From contig NZ_JABMJG010000015.1 of assembly GCF_013376045.1 (NCBI RefSeq), positions 1-64,000 on the forward strand: a stretch of 64,000 bases of DNA, in the 5' to 3' direction. The stretch comes from Variovorax sp. SG517 (GTDB taxonomy: Bacteria > Pseudomonadota > Gammaproteobacteria > Burkholderiales > Burkholderiaceae_C). The notes under the pieces are model-generated. The model was given only the letters and a program-made list of their open reading frames with translations. It made no database searches and was not told the DNA's origin. Each line of letters begins with the position of its first letter. Within the stretch, counting starts at the first letter, position 1. Below are positions 25,320 to 33,558 of this stretch, piece after piece. The translations under genes were made by a program, and so were the position numbers.

Positions 25320-25628
25320 ACAAAGCACCGAACTGGTGCCCAGGGGTGCGGCAGCCGCTCATTAGTGCGACTGTTGAGGTGGGTCGGTAATCGCGTGAGC
25401 ACGTCTTTCAGATAGGCGTAGGGATCGTGGCCATTGAGTTTGGCCGACTGGATCGGGCTCGTGATCGCTGCCGCGCGCTGCCTGTCCAGCAGCGTGCCGG
25501 CAAACAACCAATTTTTTTCTGCCAGTAGCCCAGGTTCTGATTTGCTGCTCGTCGTGATTGTTGTCGATAGGCAGCGCCGGATCGCGCCACTGAACCGCGA
25601 AGTCACACATGATGCGCTGCACGGCGGG
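25320..25628 (-). pseudogene. Degenerate IS66 transposase C-terminal remnant
   Basis: Minus-strand pieces in different frames read WRDPALPIDNNHDEQQIRTW, KNWLFAGTLL and IQSAKLNGHDPYAYLKDVLT, matching the IS66 TnpC C-terminus seen at 7951-8329 but with at least two frameshifts. It terminates the operon region downstream of the RND gene. Confidence 0.7.
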
Positions 25629-25787
25629 TCAGCGCCCACGAGGAACGCCAGAGGTCACATGGACTTCGCCGCCATCGCCGCTCCGGTCAACGCGCACGGT
25701 CGCCGCCACTCCGGCCGCCCTCAGGCATTCAGCGATATGTTCGATGACAGCTTCCGCGGAGCTCGCTTCGACAGGGTCGACTGGCAT
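25629..25787 (-). CDS. Small hypothetical ORF, probably truncated
   Basis: From ATG 25787 the frame reads MPVDPVEASSAEAVIEHIAE followed by CLRAAGVAATVRVDRSGDGG, coding-like, and is interrupted by the IS66 remnant at about 25629. It begins just after the RND stop on the same strand, so it may be the damaged last gene of that operon. No family is recognised. Confidence 0.35.
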   Translation of the reverse strand: MPVDPVEASSAEAVIEHIAECLRAAGVAATVRVDRSGDGGEVHVTSGVPRGR

Positions 25788-25818
25788 GTCCGATTCGCCG
25801 TCCTCCAACCCACGCGGC

Positions 25819-28203
25819 TCAGGCCCGCACCGACATGAGGCGTAGCGCATCGCCCGCACGGCCCCTCACGGGCCTGAGCAGGAATGTGGAGAGTGCTGGC
25901 ACCAGGACCAACGCCCCAAGCATGTTCCACAAGAACATGAACCCGAGCAGCAGTCCCATGTCAGCCTGGAACTTGATCGGCGATAAGAGCCACGTGCCCA
26001 CCGCAAGCCCCAGCGTGATCCCCGTAAGCAGCACGACCTTCCCAGTGAAGCTCAGCGCTTTAGCGTACGCCTCCGCCACCGTGGCGCCGCCTCGCAGTTG
26101 GGCAAGCATGACGCAAAGCACGTAGAGCGCATAGTCCACGCCGATGCCAACACCCAGCGCGATCGCGGGCAAGGTGGCAACCTTGACGCCTACTCCCATC
26201 CAGACCATGAGAGCCTCGCACATCACCGACGTCAAGGCCAGCGGCACCAGCGCCACGACCACCGCGCGCCACGAGCGGAACGTCACTAGGCACAGAAGTC
26301 CGACGGCGCCGTAGATCCACCACAGCATCTTTCGCGAAGCGTCACGTACCACATCGTTGGTCGCCGCCTCGATGCCGGCGTTGCCTGCAGCCAACAGAAA
26401 CTTCGCATCCCTGCCGTTGTGTTGTGCGGCAAAGCGTTCCACCATCCGAGTGACTTCCGTCAGGGTGGTCGCCTTGTGATCTTTTAGAAACACATACAGC
26501 GGCAGCAGATCGCAGCTCTGGTTGAACAGCTCGCGAGGCGCCCGCGTGGTGACGGCATTGAGCATGCCCTGGTTGGGCAGGAGGTCGTACCAGGCGAGAT
26601 GACCCTCGTTCATTCCCACGATCATGTTCTTGCTCAGGCCCGCCAAGGACCGGGTGCTTTCGACGCCAGGCAGTTCTCGCAGCTCATGTTCGAGCATGTC
26701 CATCGCGGTCTGCACCTCGTAGGTGGCACACAGGTTGTTCGCTGTCTTGACCATGACGACCAAAACATCGGAGCTGGTCGCGTAGTTGGCCACCATGAAG
26801 TTGTTGTCCAGGTTGTAGCGCGAGTTCGGCCGCAGTTCCGGCGCCCCAGGATCCACGTCGCCGATTTGCAACCGATGGCTGACGGCGTAGCTGCCAGCCG
26901 CAATTGCGCCGGCCACTAGGATGACGACGGCACCCCATCGCCGGCCGGTGAATCGCACCAACAGGCGCTCGAAGCGTAGCGTGCGCGACTCGGCCCGCAG
27001 CTTCAGCGCCGCAGCCCGGGCGCTCACGCCAGTGAAGCTGAGCAGAACAGGCAGCAGCACCAAGTTCGTGAATACGAGGACCGCCACGCCAATGCTTGAA
27101 GTGATCGCCAGGACGCGAATGGCCTGGATGTCGATGAGCGTCAGCACGGCGAAGCCGACCGCATCGCAGATCAATGCGGTCAGGCCCGCCACGAACAACC
27201 GTCGGAATGTGTGGCGCGCGGCAACCAACTTGTGCATGCCGCGGCCGACGTCTTGCATGATTCCGTTCATCTTCTGCGCGCCATGGCTCATGCCGATGGC
27301 GAACACCAGAAAGGGCACCAACATCGAGTATGGATCCACAGCCAACCCCAAGACTGGCATGAGCCCTAGTTGCCAGAGCACCGCGACCAACGAGCAGAGC
27401 ACGACGATCAGCGTGCTGCGAATGCAGCGGGTATACCAGTAGACCGCCGCCGCGCAAACCAGGACCGCGATGGCGAAGAACGCCGCGACTGTCCTAGCGC
27501 CGTCGATCAGGTCGCCGATCAGCTTGGCGAAGCCGGTGATCCGCACCTCGGTCTTGCCATCGCTGTACTTTTGCCGTACCCGCTCGAGCGCATTGGACAA
27601 CCCGGCATAGTCGAGTGCCCCGCCGGTCCGTGGGTCGAACTCGAGCAACGGAACCTGCAGCGCGGTGGAGCGGTAGTTCGCGGCGACCAGTTGGCCAATC
27701 TCCCCAGAGCGCTCGACGTTGTGACGAATCCGGTCCACGCTGTCAGGTGTGCCGTCGTAGTTGTCCGGCACGACAGGACCGCCGTCGAGCCCCTCCTCAG
27801 TCACGGCGATCCAGCGCGTATTGGGCGTCCAAAGCGATTTCATGAAGGCCCGGTCGACGCCGGGGATCAGAAGCACATCGTCGCTGAGGCGCCGCAGCTT
27901 GTCCAGATAGGCCGCGTCGAAGATGCTGCCTCCCTTGGCCTCCAGCGTCAGCGTCATGCGGTTTCCGAACCCCTTCAGGTCGTCGCGATGCGCGAGCCAG
28001 TTCTGGATGTACGGGTGGTGTGCGGGGACCATGCTTTCGAAGCTGGCGTTCACGCGTATCTTTGGAACTTGCCACACGAGGAGCATCGTGATCAGAAGGC
28101 ACAGCGCGAGCACCACCTCACGATGGTTGAAGAAGGCACGCTCGACCAGCGATCCGCTGCCCCGGTCGAAGCCATCGATGGGATGTTCGGTAGGTTGGTT
28201 CAT
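25819..28203 (-). CDS. RND/MMPL-superfamily transporter
   Basis: A 794-residue inner-membrane protein with the RND layout in a compact form: TM1 near residues 30-46, a large periplasmic loop, a block of five TM segments (about 245-400), a second TM (near 425), a second loop and a C-terminal TM block (about 635-785). Intramembrane charged residues typical of proton-driven members are not obvious. Such compact MMPL proteins are found next to DUF1302, DUF1329 and YCF48-like genes in catabolic clusters for sterols and other hydrophobic compounds, where they are thought to move substrate across the envelope. It overlaps the YCF48-like gene by four bases (ATGA) as third gene of the site-2 operon. 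Confidence 0.88.
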   Translation of the reverse strand: MNQPTEHPIDGFDRGSGSLVERAFFNHREVVLALCLLITMLLVWQVPKIRVNASFESMVPAHHPYIQNWLAHRDDLKGFGNRMTLTLEAKGGSIFDAAYLDKLRRLSDDVLLIPGVDRAFMKSLWTPNTRWIAVTEEGLDGGPVVPDNYDGTPDSVDRIRHNVERSGEIGQLVAANYRSTALQVPLLEFDPRTGGALDYAGLSNALERVRQKYSDGKTEVRITGFAKLIGDLIDGARTVAAFFAIAVLVCAAAVYWYTRCIRSTLIVVLCSLVAVLWQLGLMPVLGLAVDPYSMLVPFLVFAIGMSHGAQKMNGIMQDVGRGMHKLVAARHTFRRLFVAGLTALICDAVGFAVLTLIDIQAIRVLAITSSIGVAVLVFTNLVLLPVLLSFTGVSARAAALKLRAESRTLRFERLLVRFTGRRWGAVVILVAGAIAAGSYAVSHRLQIGDVDPGAPELRPNSRYNLDNNFMVANYATSSDVLVVMVKTANNLCATYEVQTAMDMLEHELRELPGVESTRSLAGLSKNMIVGMNEGHLAWYDLLPNQGMLNAVTTRAPRELFNQSCDLLPLYVFLKDHKATTLTEVTRMVERFAAQHNGRDAKFLLAAGNAGIEAATNDVVRDASRKMLWWIYGAVGLLCLVTFRSWRAVVVALVPLALTSVMCEALMVWMGVGVKVATLPAIALGVGIGVDYALYVLCVMLAQLRGGATVAEAYAKALSFTGKVVLLTGITLGLAVGTWLLSPIKFQADMGLLLGFMFLWNMLGALVLVPALSTFLLRPVRGRAGDALRLMSVRA

Positions 28204-29327
28204 TTGGTTGCGTCCCCGGGAAGCGGTGCGGTGCCGCTCAGACTAGTGGGATCGAGGCGTACCGGCCCGCGAAGACTTGTCAGCACCCAGGCGCCCGCTG
28301 CGGTTCGAGTGATCGCCGTGTACGCGGCAGGAGCGATGCCGGGCGCGACGCGCAACGAGTTGGCGGACGCCCTGCCGATCAGGACCTGCCCTTCCTGGTT
28401 GGTGAAGACGGTACTGGTGTCGGACAGCGTCGTTGCGGAGTTGAGTGAGGCTGACGAAGGGGCCTGCAGTCTGGTCCAGGAGCTTCCCTGGTCCGTGCTG
28501 CGGAAAGCGTTCCCCCGCAGACCAAAGATGTAGAGATCTTTCGCTTCCCGAGCGAGCGCCCCGAAGTAACTTCCCTTGTAGGGCGAGGGAATGGGCTCGA
28601 ATTGCCGACCGCCGTCGGTGGACTTCAGCAGCAGCCCTTGCTCGCCGGCGATGATCACGGCGGTGCCGATCCGCGCCACGGCGTACAGGTGAAGGCCTCG
28701 CGGATTTTCCAGGCTCTCTAACACAGGCTCCCAACGACGTCCGCCGTCTTCGGTGCGAAAAACCAGGCCGTAGGCACCCACCGCCAAGCCGCGGTCCGCA
28801 TCGACGAAGACGATGTCGAAGAACGGCTTGTCTGCACCTTCGATCTGTAACTGGGACGCTGCGGGAGCGAGCCGTCTCAATGCGGGATCGTGGGCGTTCT
28901 CGACGTACTTCCCGGCTGCCAAGCGCGCTGCCTGAATGCCATCCAGCTGTTTGACCCAGTTGGTCCCCGCATCGTTCGTGCGCAGAATCACGCCGCCATG
29001 CCCCACGGCCCATCCCGTGGACGAGGACACGAAGAACACCCGCGTCAGGGTCACGCTCACGGGTGTGCGGGCCTGCGTCCAGGTCCGGCCATCGTCGTCG
29101 GAGTACGCAACCAGCCCCCGCTCGCCCACCGCTACCAGGCGCTTTCCGGCCGCCGCGATGCTCAGCAGCGCCGCCTTGCCGAGGCGCGACACCACGGGCG
29201 CGGGGCGCTCCCACGCGGCTTGCGGTGGGGGCGCGGAGGCAGCCGGCATCCCGGCCGCCAGGACAAGCAGCCCGGCGAATATGACACTGTGGAAATTGAT
29301 GGGCATGATGGTGCGCTGTCTTTTCAT
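28200..29327 (-). CDS. YCF48/BNR-repeat periplasmic protein
   Basis: A 375-residue protein started at ATG 29327, which overlaps the hydrolase stop by four bases (an alternative ATG is at 29306). The signal peptide is NFHSVIFAGLLVLAAGMPAA, so it is periplasmic or surface-exposed. Repeated propeller blades show the photosystem II assembly-factor (YCF48) pattern: VGERGLVAYSDDDGRTW, VGHGGVILRTNDAGTNW, VGAYGLVFRTEDGGRRW, AGEQGLLLKSTDGGRQF and LRGNAFRSTDQGSSW. In bacteria this family commonly accompanies RND/MMPL and DUF1329 proteins. The role is unknown, perhaps a periplasmic partner of the RND pump. Confidence 0.88.
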   Translation of the reverse strand: MKRQRTIMPINFHSVIFAGLLVLAAGMPAASAPPPQAAWERPAPVVSRLGKAALLSIAAAGKRLVAVGERGLVAYSDDDGRTWTQARTPVSVTLTRVFFVSSSTGWAVGHGGVILRTNDAGTNWVKQLDGIQAARLAAGKYVENAHDPALRRLAPAASQLQIEGADKPFFDIVFVDADRGLAVGAYGLVFRTEDGGRRWEPVLESLENPRGLHLYAVARIGTAVIIAGEQGLLLKSTDGGRQFEPIPSPYKGSYFGALAREAKDLYIFGLRGNAFRSTDQGSSWTRLQAPSSASLNSATTLSDTSTVFTNQEGQVLIGRASANSLRVAPGIAPAAYTAITRTAAGAWVLTSLRGPVRLDPTSLSGTAPLPGDATK

Positions 29328-30247
29328 GTCCTGGCCCGCGTCCTCGCGCTTGAAGCGGCGAAGGCCGCGATGTGATCTACCACCTCGTAGGGCCGTTCGA
29401 ATGGAGCCATGTGCCCACACTCTTCGATGACGTGGTAGCGCGTGGGCCGGATGAGCCGTCGAGCCACGTCGAGCTGCGAAATGGGCGTGACCCGATCCTG
29501 GCGCCCCCACAGGAGGAGTGTCGGAAGCTGCAGGGCCCCCGTTGCCTCGTACAGAGGGGTCCGCGCCGCCAAGCCGAAGTTCTGCAGCGTGGAAAAGACG
29601 GCGAAGAGGGAACCCTCGTACTGGAACGCATCCTCGATCATGGTTCTGAGCTCAGCCGCGCTTCGCGCCTCGGCCACGTTGTGGTCCAGATGCTTCATCA
29701 GCATCCGGCGGCCCAGCGATCGCGCGACGAATCGGGTCAGCATGTCGCTGCGGGTGATCCACCGCGGCAGCCCGGGCTTGCTCGCGAGCCCCGCCGGGCT
29801 CGCAAGCGAGAGCGTTGCCAGCGTCTCGGGGTGGCGCCCCGCATGGACCATGGCGATGAGCGCCCCCATCGACGTTCCGACGAGATGGAACGAGTCCGCG
29901 CCGAAGGCGCGCGTCAACTCCGCGAGCTGCCTTGCGAACAGCGATTCGTCGTAGCGAGCGTTCACCCGATCCGAGTAGCCACGTCCATAGCAACTGTATG
30001 CCAGGGTTCGGAAGCCCCGGCGCTGGAGCTCCACCGCCGCCCTGTCCCAGTAGAACAAAGGAATCGTCAGTCCACCAATCAGCACGACGAGTTCGCCGGT
30101 CTCGGGACCCGCGAGCTCGTAGTGGGTGACGCCGTCACTCAGCTCGATGAAGCTGCCACGCAGGGCCTTACGAGACAGGGGCCCGAGCTTTCGACCTTCA
30201 CCGGGCGCCGCGAAATAGCTCATCGCATAGGTATTCATTTGCAGCAT
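29324..30247 (-). CDS. Alpha/beta hydrolase, first gene of the site-2 operon
   Basis: A 307-residue cytosolic hydrolase without a signal peptide. Motifs: LVVLIGGLT (oxyanion side), nucleophile Ser in VGTSMGALIAMVHAG, Asp in LLWGRQDRVTP, His in ECGHMAPFERP. It is a paralogue in style of the 21982 protein (both have the unusual V-x-x-GGLT instead of HG). It starts at ATG 30247, 24 bases from operator site 2. Probable C-C or ester hydrolase of the pathway; the substrate is unknown. Confidence 0.85.
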   Translation of the reverse strand: MLQMNTYAMSYFAAPGEGRKLGPLSRKALRGSFIELSDGVTHYELAGPETGELVVLIGGLTIPLFYWDRAAVELQRRGFRTLAYSCYGRGYSDRVNARYDESLFARQLAELTRAFGADSFHLVGTSMGALIAMVHAGRHPETLATLSLASPAGLASKPGLPRWITRSDMLTRFVARSLGRRMLMKHLDHNVAEARSAAELRTMIEDAFQYEGSLFAVFSTLQNFGLAARTPLYEATGALQLPTLLLWGRQDRVTPISQLDVARRLIRPTRYHVIEECGHMAPFERPYEVVDHIAAFAASSARTRART

Positions 30248-30270
30248 AGGCAGAGAACATCCCTTCGTAT

Positions 30271-30293
30271 TAACGGATACAATGTAGCCATTA
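30271..30293 (-). promoter_or_regulatory. Regulon operator site 2
   Basis: Palindrome with arms TAACGGATACA and TGTAGCCATTA around one base (9 of 11 pairs matching), 24 bases upstream of the hydrolase ATG. On the minus strand a -10-like TACATT (30286-30281) lies inside it; a -35 is weak (around 30304-30309). It controls the hydrolase, YCF48-like and RND operon. Confidence 0.7.
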
Positions 30294-30569
30294 ACTTAGC
30301 GTTTTCTATCCATAGGAACCCTAGGACGTCACGCGGCCGTTCGCCGAAGAGGAGATTGATCTATCTCAGGGCGATATGTGAGACAGCGAAATCGGCATTG
30401 GACGTGCGCAGCGCTCGTTCCTAGCCTTCGCGTTCGTACGCCGCCATTCACATCCAAGGAATCAATAGAACCTATGCACTCTCGCTGTGGGACGCAGCAT
30501 CGCCAGAGTCAAACTGGTCGTCGGCGATCCACTCGCCGAGCGTACGACGCAGGGGTCGATGGCGGAGGC
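30294..30569. other. Region between divergent operons, no gene recognised
   Basis: Nothing identifiable on either strand. It adjoins the decayed ALDH-VOC remnant and is probably the rest of the same decayed segment. Confidence 0.4.
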
Positions 30570-30700
30570 GTGGCCGCGGGACAGCTCGATGCGCGGGTGA
30601 GAGCTTCGCTACCGGAAGGCCCGACGCTGCTGCTCGGCGAGCGAAAGCTCAAACGACCCGGTGCCTTCTATCAGCCAATCCTGTTCGATCTTCCTACCAG
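30570..30700 (+). pseudogene. Aldehyde dehydrogenase remnant
   Basis: The plus strand reads LDARVRASLPEGPTLLLGER then KLKRPGAFYQPILFD. This aligns residue by residue with LDVQVRASIQEGARLLLGGR and PGPGAFYEPTVLD of the intact aldehyde dehydrogenase at 44.7-46.1 kb. About 40 codons survive and they run directly into a VOC gene remnant. Confidence 0.7.
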
Positions 30701-30702
30701 CG

Positions 30703-30941
30703 CGAAGGCGACGACTTCAGCGCGGCAGGTGCGCTGGGTTCCAGCCGGATTGGTCACCTGTGCCGGAGCAGCGAGGGCATCGAGGAGTTCATCGAGCGGC
30801 TCGCGAAGAACGGCGTCGAGTTCACCGAAAAAGGCGCACAACTCGAATCTCTATCAGCTGTTCATGTGCGAACCGATCGACGGCATCAAGATCGAGCTGA
30901 ACTTCGCTTGGCACGAAGCCCTCCGCCTGACCCTCACCTGA
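30703..30941 (+). pseudogene. VOC-family protein remnant, paralogue of the 46.6 kb gene
   Basis: Frame 1 reads EGDDFSAAGALGSSRIGHLC, SEGIEEFIERLAKNGVEFTE; after an extra A near 30831 another frame continues KAHNSNLYQLFMCEPIDGIK and IELNFAWHEAL to the stop. The intact VOC protein (46559-47101) has EGEDFSAAGALGSGRIDHLC and NSNLYQLFMREPINGIKVEL. The N-terminal half is missing and one frameshift is present. Confidence 0.8.
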
Positions 30942-30985
30942 AGCTCCGCTGACTTAGGGTTGGCATGGATGGCCGCACACTTTTT

Positions 30986-31006
30986 ATTGGATACGCTGTA
31001 TCCCAT
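30986..31006 (+). promoter_or_regulatory. Regulon operator site 3
   Basis: ATTGGATAC and GTATCCCAT around GCT: the core GGATAC-nnn-GTATCC is a perfect inverted repeat. A -10-like TACGCT (30992-30997) lies inside it on the plus strand, in the same position as at the other sites. It lies about 80 bases upstream of the FAH-family gene and drives the plus-strand operon. Confidence 0.75.
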
Positions 31007-31085
31007 AAATTATGCGACCCCACTGCGTCGACGTTGGCTGCACAGATGGTGGCCTTCTTCGGCTTTCTCTCATCAATCACTACCC

Positions 31086-31781
31086 ATGGACTACCTCTTT
31101 CCTCCTCCCGCCGTTGTCAGCTTGCCCATCACCGCGAGACCCGATCGCTTTCCCGTTCACCGCGTCTATTGCGTTGGGCGGAACTATGAGGACCACGCGA
31201 AGGAGATGGGCTTCACCGGCCGTGAACCGCCCTTCTTCTTTCTGAAGCCGGCCGATGCGCTACTGGTCGTTCCGGAGGGCGAGACCGGCAGCATGGCCTA
31301 TCCGACGCTCACGCAGGACCTGCATCACGAGATCGAGCTCGTGGTGGCGATCGGTAAGGGCGGCAACTCTATTCGACCTGAGCGCGCGATGGAACACGTC
31401 TGGGGATATGCGATCGGACTGGACATGACACGCCGCGATCTGCAGAGCGACATGAAGAAGCAAGGGCGGCCGTGGTGCATCGGGAAGGCATTCGAGCAGA
31501 GTGCTCCCGTCGGACCAGTGACTCCCATGGCGGAAGCTCAGCGCGTTCTGAGCGCGGAGATCGCCCTCTCGGTCAACGGAGCCGATCGGCAACGCAGCAC
31601 GACCGCAAAGCTGATTTGGGACGTTGCCGAAACCATCGCACACCTGTCGAACGCGTGGACCCTGCAGCCCGGGGACCTGATCTTCACCGGGACACCCGAA
31701 GGCGTGAGCGCGGTCAGCCGCGGCGACACCCTCGTGGGCCGCGTGGCAGGCCTGCCGTCGCTGAGAGTTCAGATCGTCTGA
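31086..31781 (+). CDS. FAH-family hydrolase, fumarylpyruvate hydrolase-like
   Basis: A 231-residue fumarylacetoacetase-fold enzyme. N-terminal VYCVGRNYEDHAKEMG and EPPFFFLKPADALL are typical of fumarylpyruvate hydrolases of the gentisate route (NagK type). Metal ligands are visible as the Glu pair in HHEIELVVAIG and the Asp in GLDMTRRDLQ; the C-terminal GDLIFTGTPEGV is conserved. It would cleave a ring-fission product into pyruvate or fumarate fragments. No gentisate dioxygenase is found in the window. It is the first gene of the site-3 operon, with DUF1302 next after a 55-base gap. Confidence 0.85.
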   Translation: MDYLFPPPAVVSLPITARPDRFPVHRVYCVGRNYEDHAKEMGFTGREPPFFFLKPADALLVVPEGETGSMAYPTLTQDLHHEIELVVAIGKGGNSIRPERAMEHVWGYAIGLDMTRRDLQSDMKKQGRPWCIGKAFEQSAPVGPVTPMAEAQRVLSAEIALSVNGADRQRSTTAKLIWDVAETIAHLSNAWTLQPGDLIFTGTPEGVSAVSRGDTLVGRVAGLPSLRVQIV

Positions 31782-31836
31782 GCAACCTGGTTCGAGGAAG
31801 ACCCGGTGATCGCACCGGCAGTTTTGGAGAAACCTC

Positions 31837-33549
31837 ATGAGAAAAAGCGTACGTCGAGACAACCGCCGGCTGCCCCAGCTGCGGCAAGTTTGCATTGCTG
31901 CCCTCACGGCGGCCTTCGGCTCCGCGCAAGCGGCGGAATTCGATACCGGCACGGAGCTTAAGCTGCGGTGGGACAACACCGTCAAGTACAGCGCTGCCTG
32001 GCGCCTCGCAAAGCCCTCGCCGGCCCTCAGCGGGCCCGCCAACCCGAACGGCGACGATGGAGATCTGAACTTCGCCAAAGGCATGGTGTCCAATCGTGTG
32101 GACCTGCTGTCGGAATTCGACCTTAGCTATCGCGACTTCGGTTTTCGCGCGAGCGCGACGGCGTGGTTCGACGAGCTGTATCGCCGCGGAACCGACAACA
32201 CGTCCCCTGCGACGTCGAACACTCGCCCAAACAACACTTTCGATCCGGCCACGGCGACCCTGCACGGCAAGAAGGCCGAATTGATGGACGCCTTCGTGTT
32301 CGGCCAAACCGAACTCGGCGACGGCCGCCTGCTGAGCTTCCGGCTCGGGCGGCATGCGTTGCTCTATGGGGAAAGCCTGTTCTTCGGCAACAACGGCATT
32401 GCCGGCACCCAAGGCCCCACCGACGTGATCAAAGCACTTCAGGTGCCGTCGTCTCAAGCCAAGGAAGTTTTCATGCCGGTCAACCAACTGTCGGCGCAAC
32501 TGCAGCTGAATCCGAGCGTGACCCTGGGCGGCTACTACCAGTTCGAATGGAGGCGCAATCGAACGCCGGCTGTAGGCAGTTTCCTTTCCGCCGCGGACTT
32601 CCTGGACACGGGCGGTCACAGGATTCTGCGCGGAGCGCCGCTGGTGCCTGGCGGTGGTCCGCAAGTCCTTAACCGCACCGCCGACGTCGAAGCTTCCGAT
32701 TCGGGGCAGTTCGGTGCCCAGTTGAAGTGGCGGCCGGATTTCGTGGATGCGGACGTCGGGTTCTACTTCACCCGATCCAACGGCAAGAACGCCATCACCC
32801 ACGCGCGCCCCGCAGCTATCCCGGCCGTGGGCGTGGTCGATCCGTCGATCTTCAATCCGACCACCGGCCAGGTGGGGACGTACTCGCTGGTGTTTCCCGA
32901 AGGGATCAAGACCTTCGGCGCCAGCGTCAACACAACGCTCGGCCCCGTCAACCTGGGGGCGGAAGCCTCGGTACGTTTCAACTCCCCACTGGTGACTGCG
33001 GCCGCACCCGTGCTGCCCGGTGAAGTCGCGGTCACCGGCGGCAGAGGGGCATTGTTCCCGGTGGGGAAATCTGCCCATATGCAGGTTTCCGCGATCTACG
33101 TTGCGCCGCGGACGTCCGTATGGGACAGCGCAACGCTGATGACCGAGATCGCTTGGAACCGGCGCCTCAGCGTGAAACGCAACCCTGGCCTGATTGACCC
33201 GAACACCACGCGCGACGCCACCGCCGTCAGGGTCTCGTTCGAGCCAACCTATTTGCAGGTCATTCCCGGCCTGGACATCTCGGTGCCCATCAGCATCGGC
33301 TACGGGCTGTCTGGACGCTCCTCGGTGGTGCCCGCCTTCAGCGTGTACCACGGCGGCAACGTTTCCATCGGCATCAACGCCGAGTACCAGAAGCTCTGGA
33401 AGTTCGGTCTCAGCTACGTGCAGTTCACTGGCGCCACCAAGCCCGTCACGGTGGCGGACGGCCGTTCTCCCTCGGGCCTGGTTTACACCTTCGGCCAGCC
33501 CCTGGCTGACCGGAAATTCATCGCCATCAATGTCCAACGCTCGTTCTAA
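31837..33549 (+). CDS. DUF1302 outer-membrane protein
   Basis: A 570-residue protein with a signal peptide (CIAALTAAFGSAQAA) and a beta-rich mature part with many alternating aromatic strands, ending in a C-terminal phenylalanine (VQRSF), the classical outer-membrane barrel signature. The DUF1302 family is found in clusters for degradation of sterols, phthalate-type esters and other hydrophobic compounds; a channel role is presumed. RBS-like GGAG is upstream of the ATG. It is followed after 9 bases by DUF1329, its usual partner. Confidence 0.88.
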   Translation: MRKSVRRDNRRLPQLRQVCIAALTAAFGSAQAAEFDTGTELKLRWDNTVKYSAAWRLAKPSPALSGPANPNGDDGDLNFAKGMVSNRVDLLSEFDLSYRDFGFRASATAWFDELYRRGTDNTSPATSNTRPNNTFDPATATLHGKKAELMDAFVFGQTELGDGRLLSFRLGRHALLYGESLFFGNNGIAGTQGPTDVIKALQVPSSQAKEVFMPVNQLSAQLQLNPSVTLGGYYQFEWRRNRTPAVGSFLSAADFLDTGGHRILRGAPLVPGGGPQVLNRTADVEASDSGQFGAQLKWRPDFVDADVGFYFTRSNGKNAITHARPAAIPAVGVVDPSIFNPTTGQVGTYSLVFPEGIKTFGASVNTTLGPVNLGAEASVRFNSPLVTAAAPVLPGEVAVTGGRGALFPVGKSAHMQVSAIYVAPRTSVWDSATLMTEIAWNRRLSVKRNPGLIDPNTTRDATAVRVSFEPTYLQVIPGLDISVPISIGYGLSGRSSVVPAFSVYHGGNVSIGINAEYQKLWKFGLSYVQFTGATKPVTVADGRSPSGLVYTFGQPLADRKFIAINVQRSF

Positions 33550-33558
33550 GGAGACTTC

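Noticed and set aside
31714..33537. Long minus-strand ORF of 607 residues opposite DUF1302
   Set aside because: Antisense shadow of a conserved outer-membrane protein gene, with no family-like motifs.
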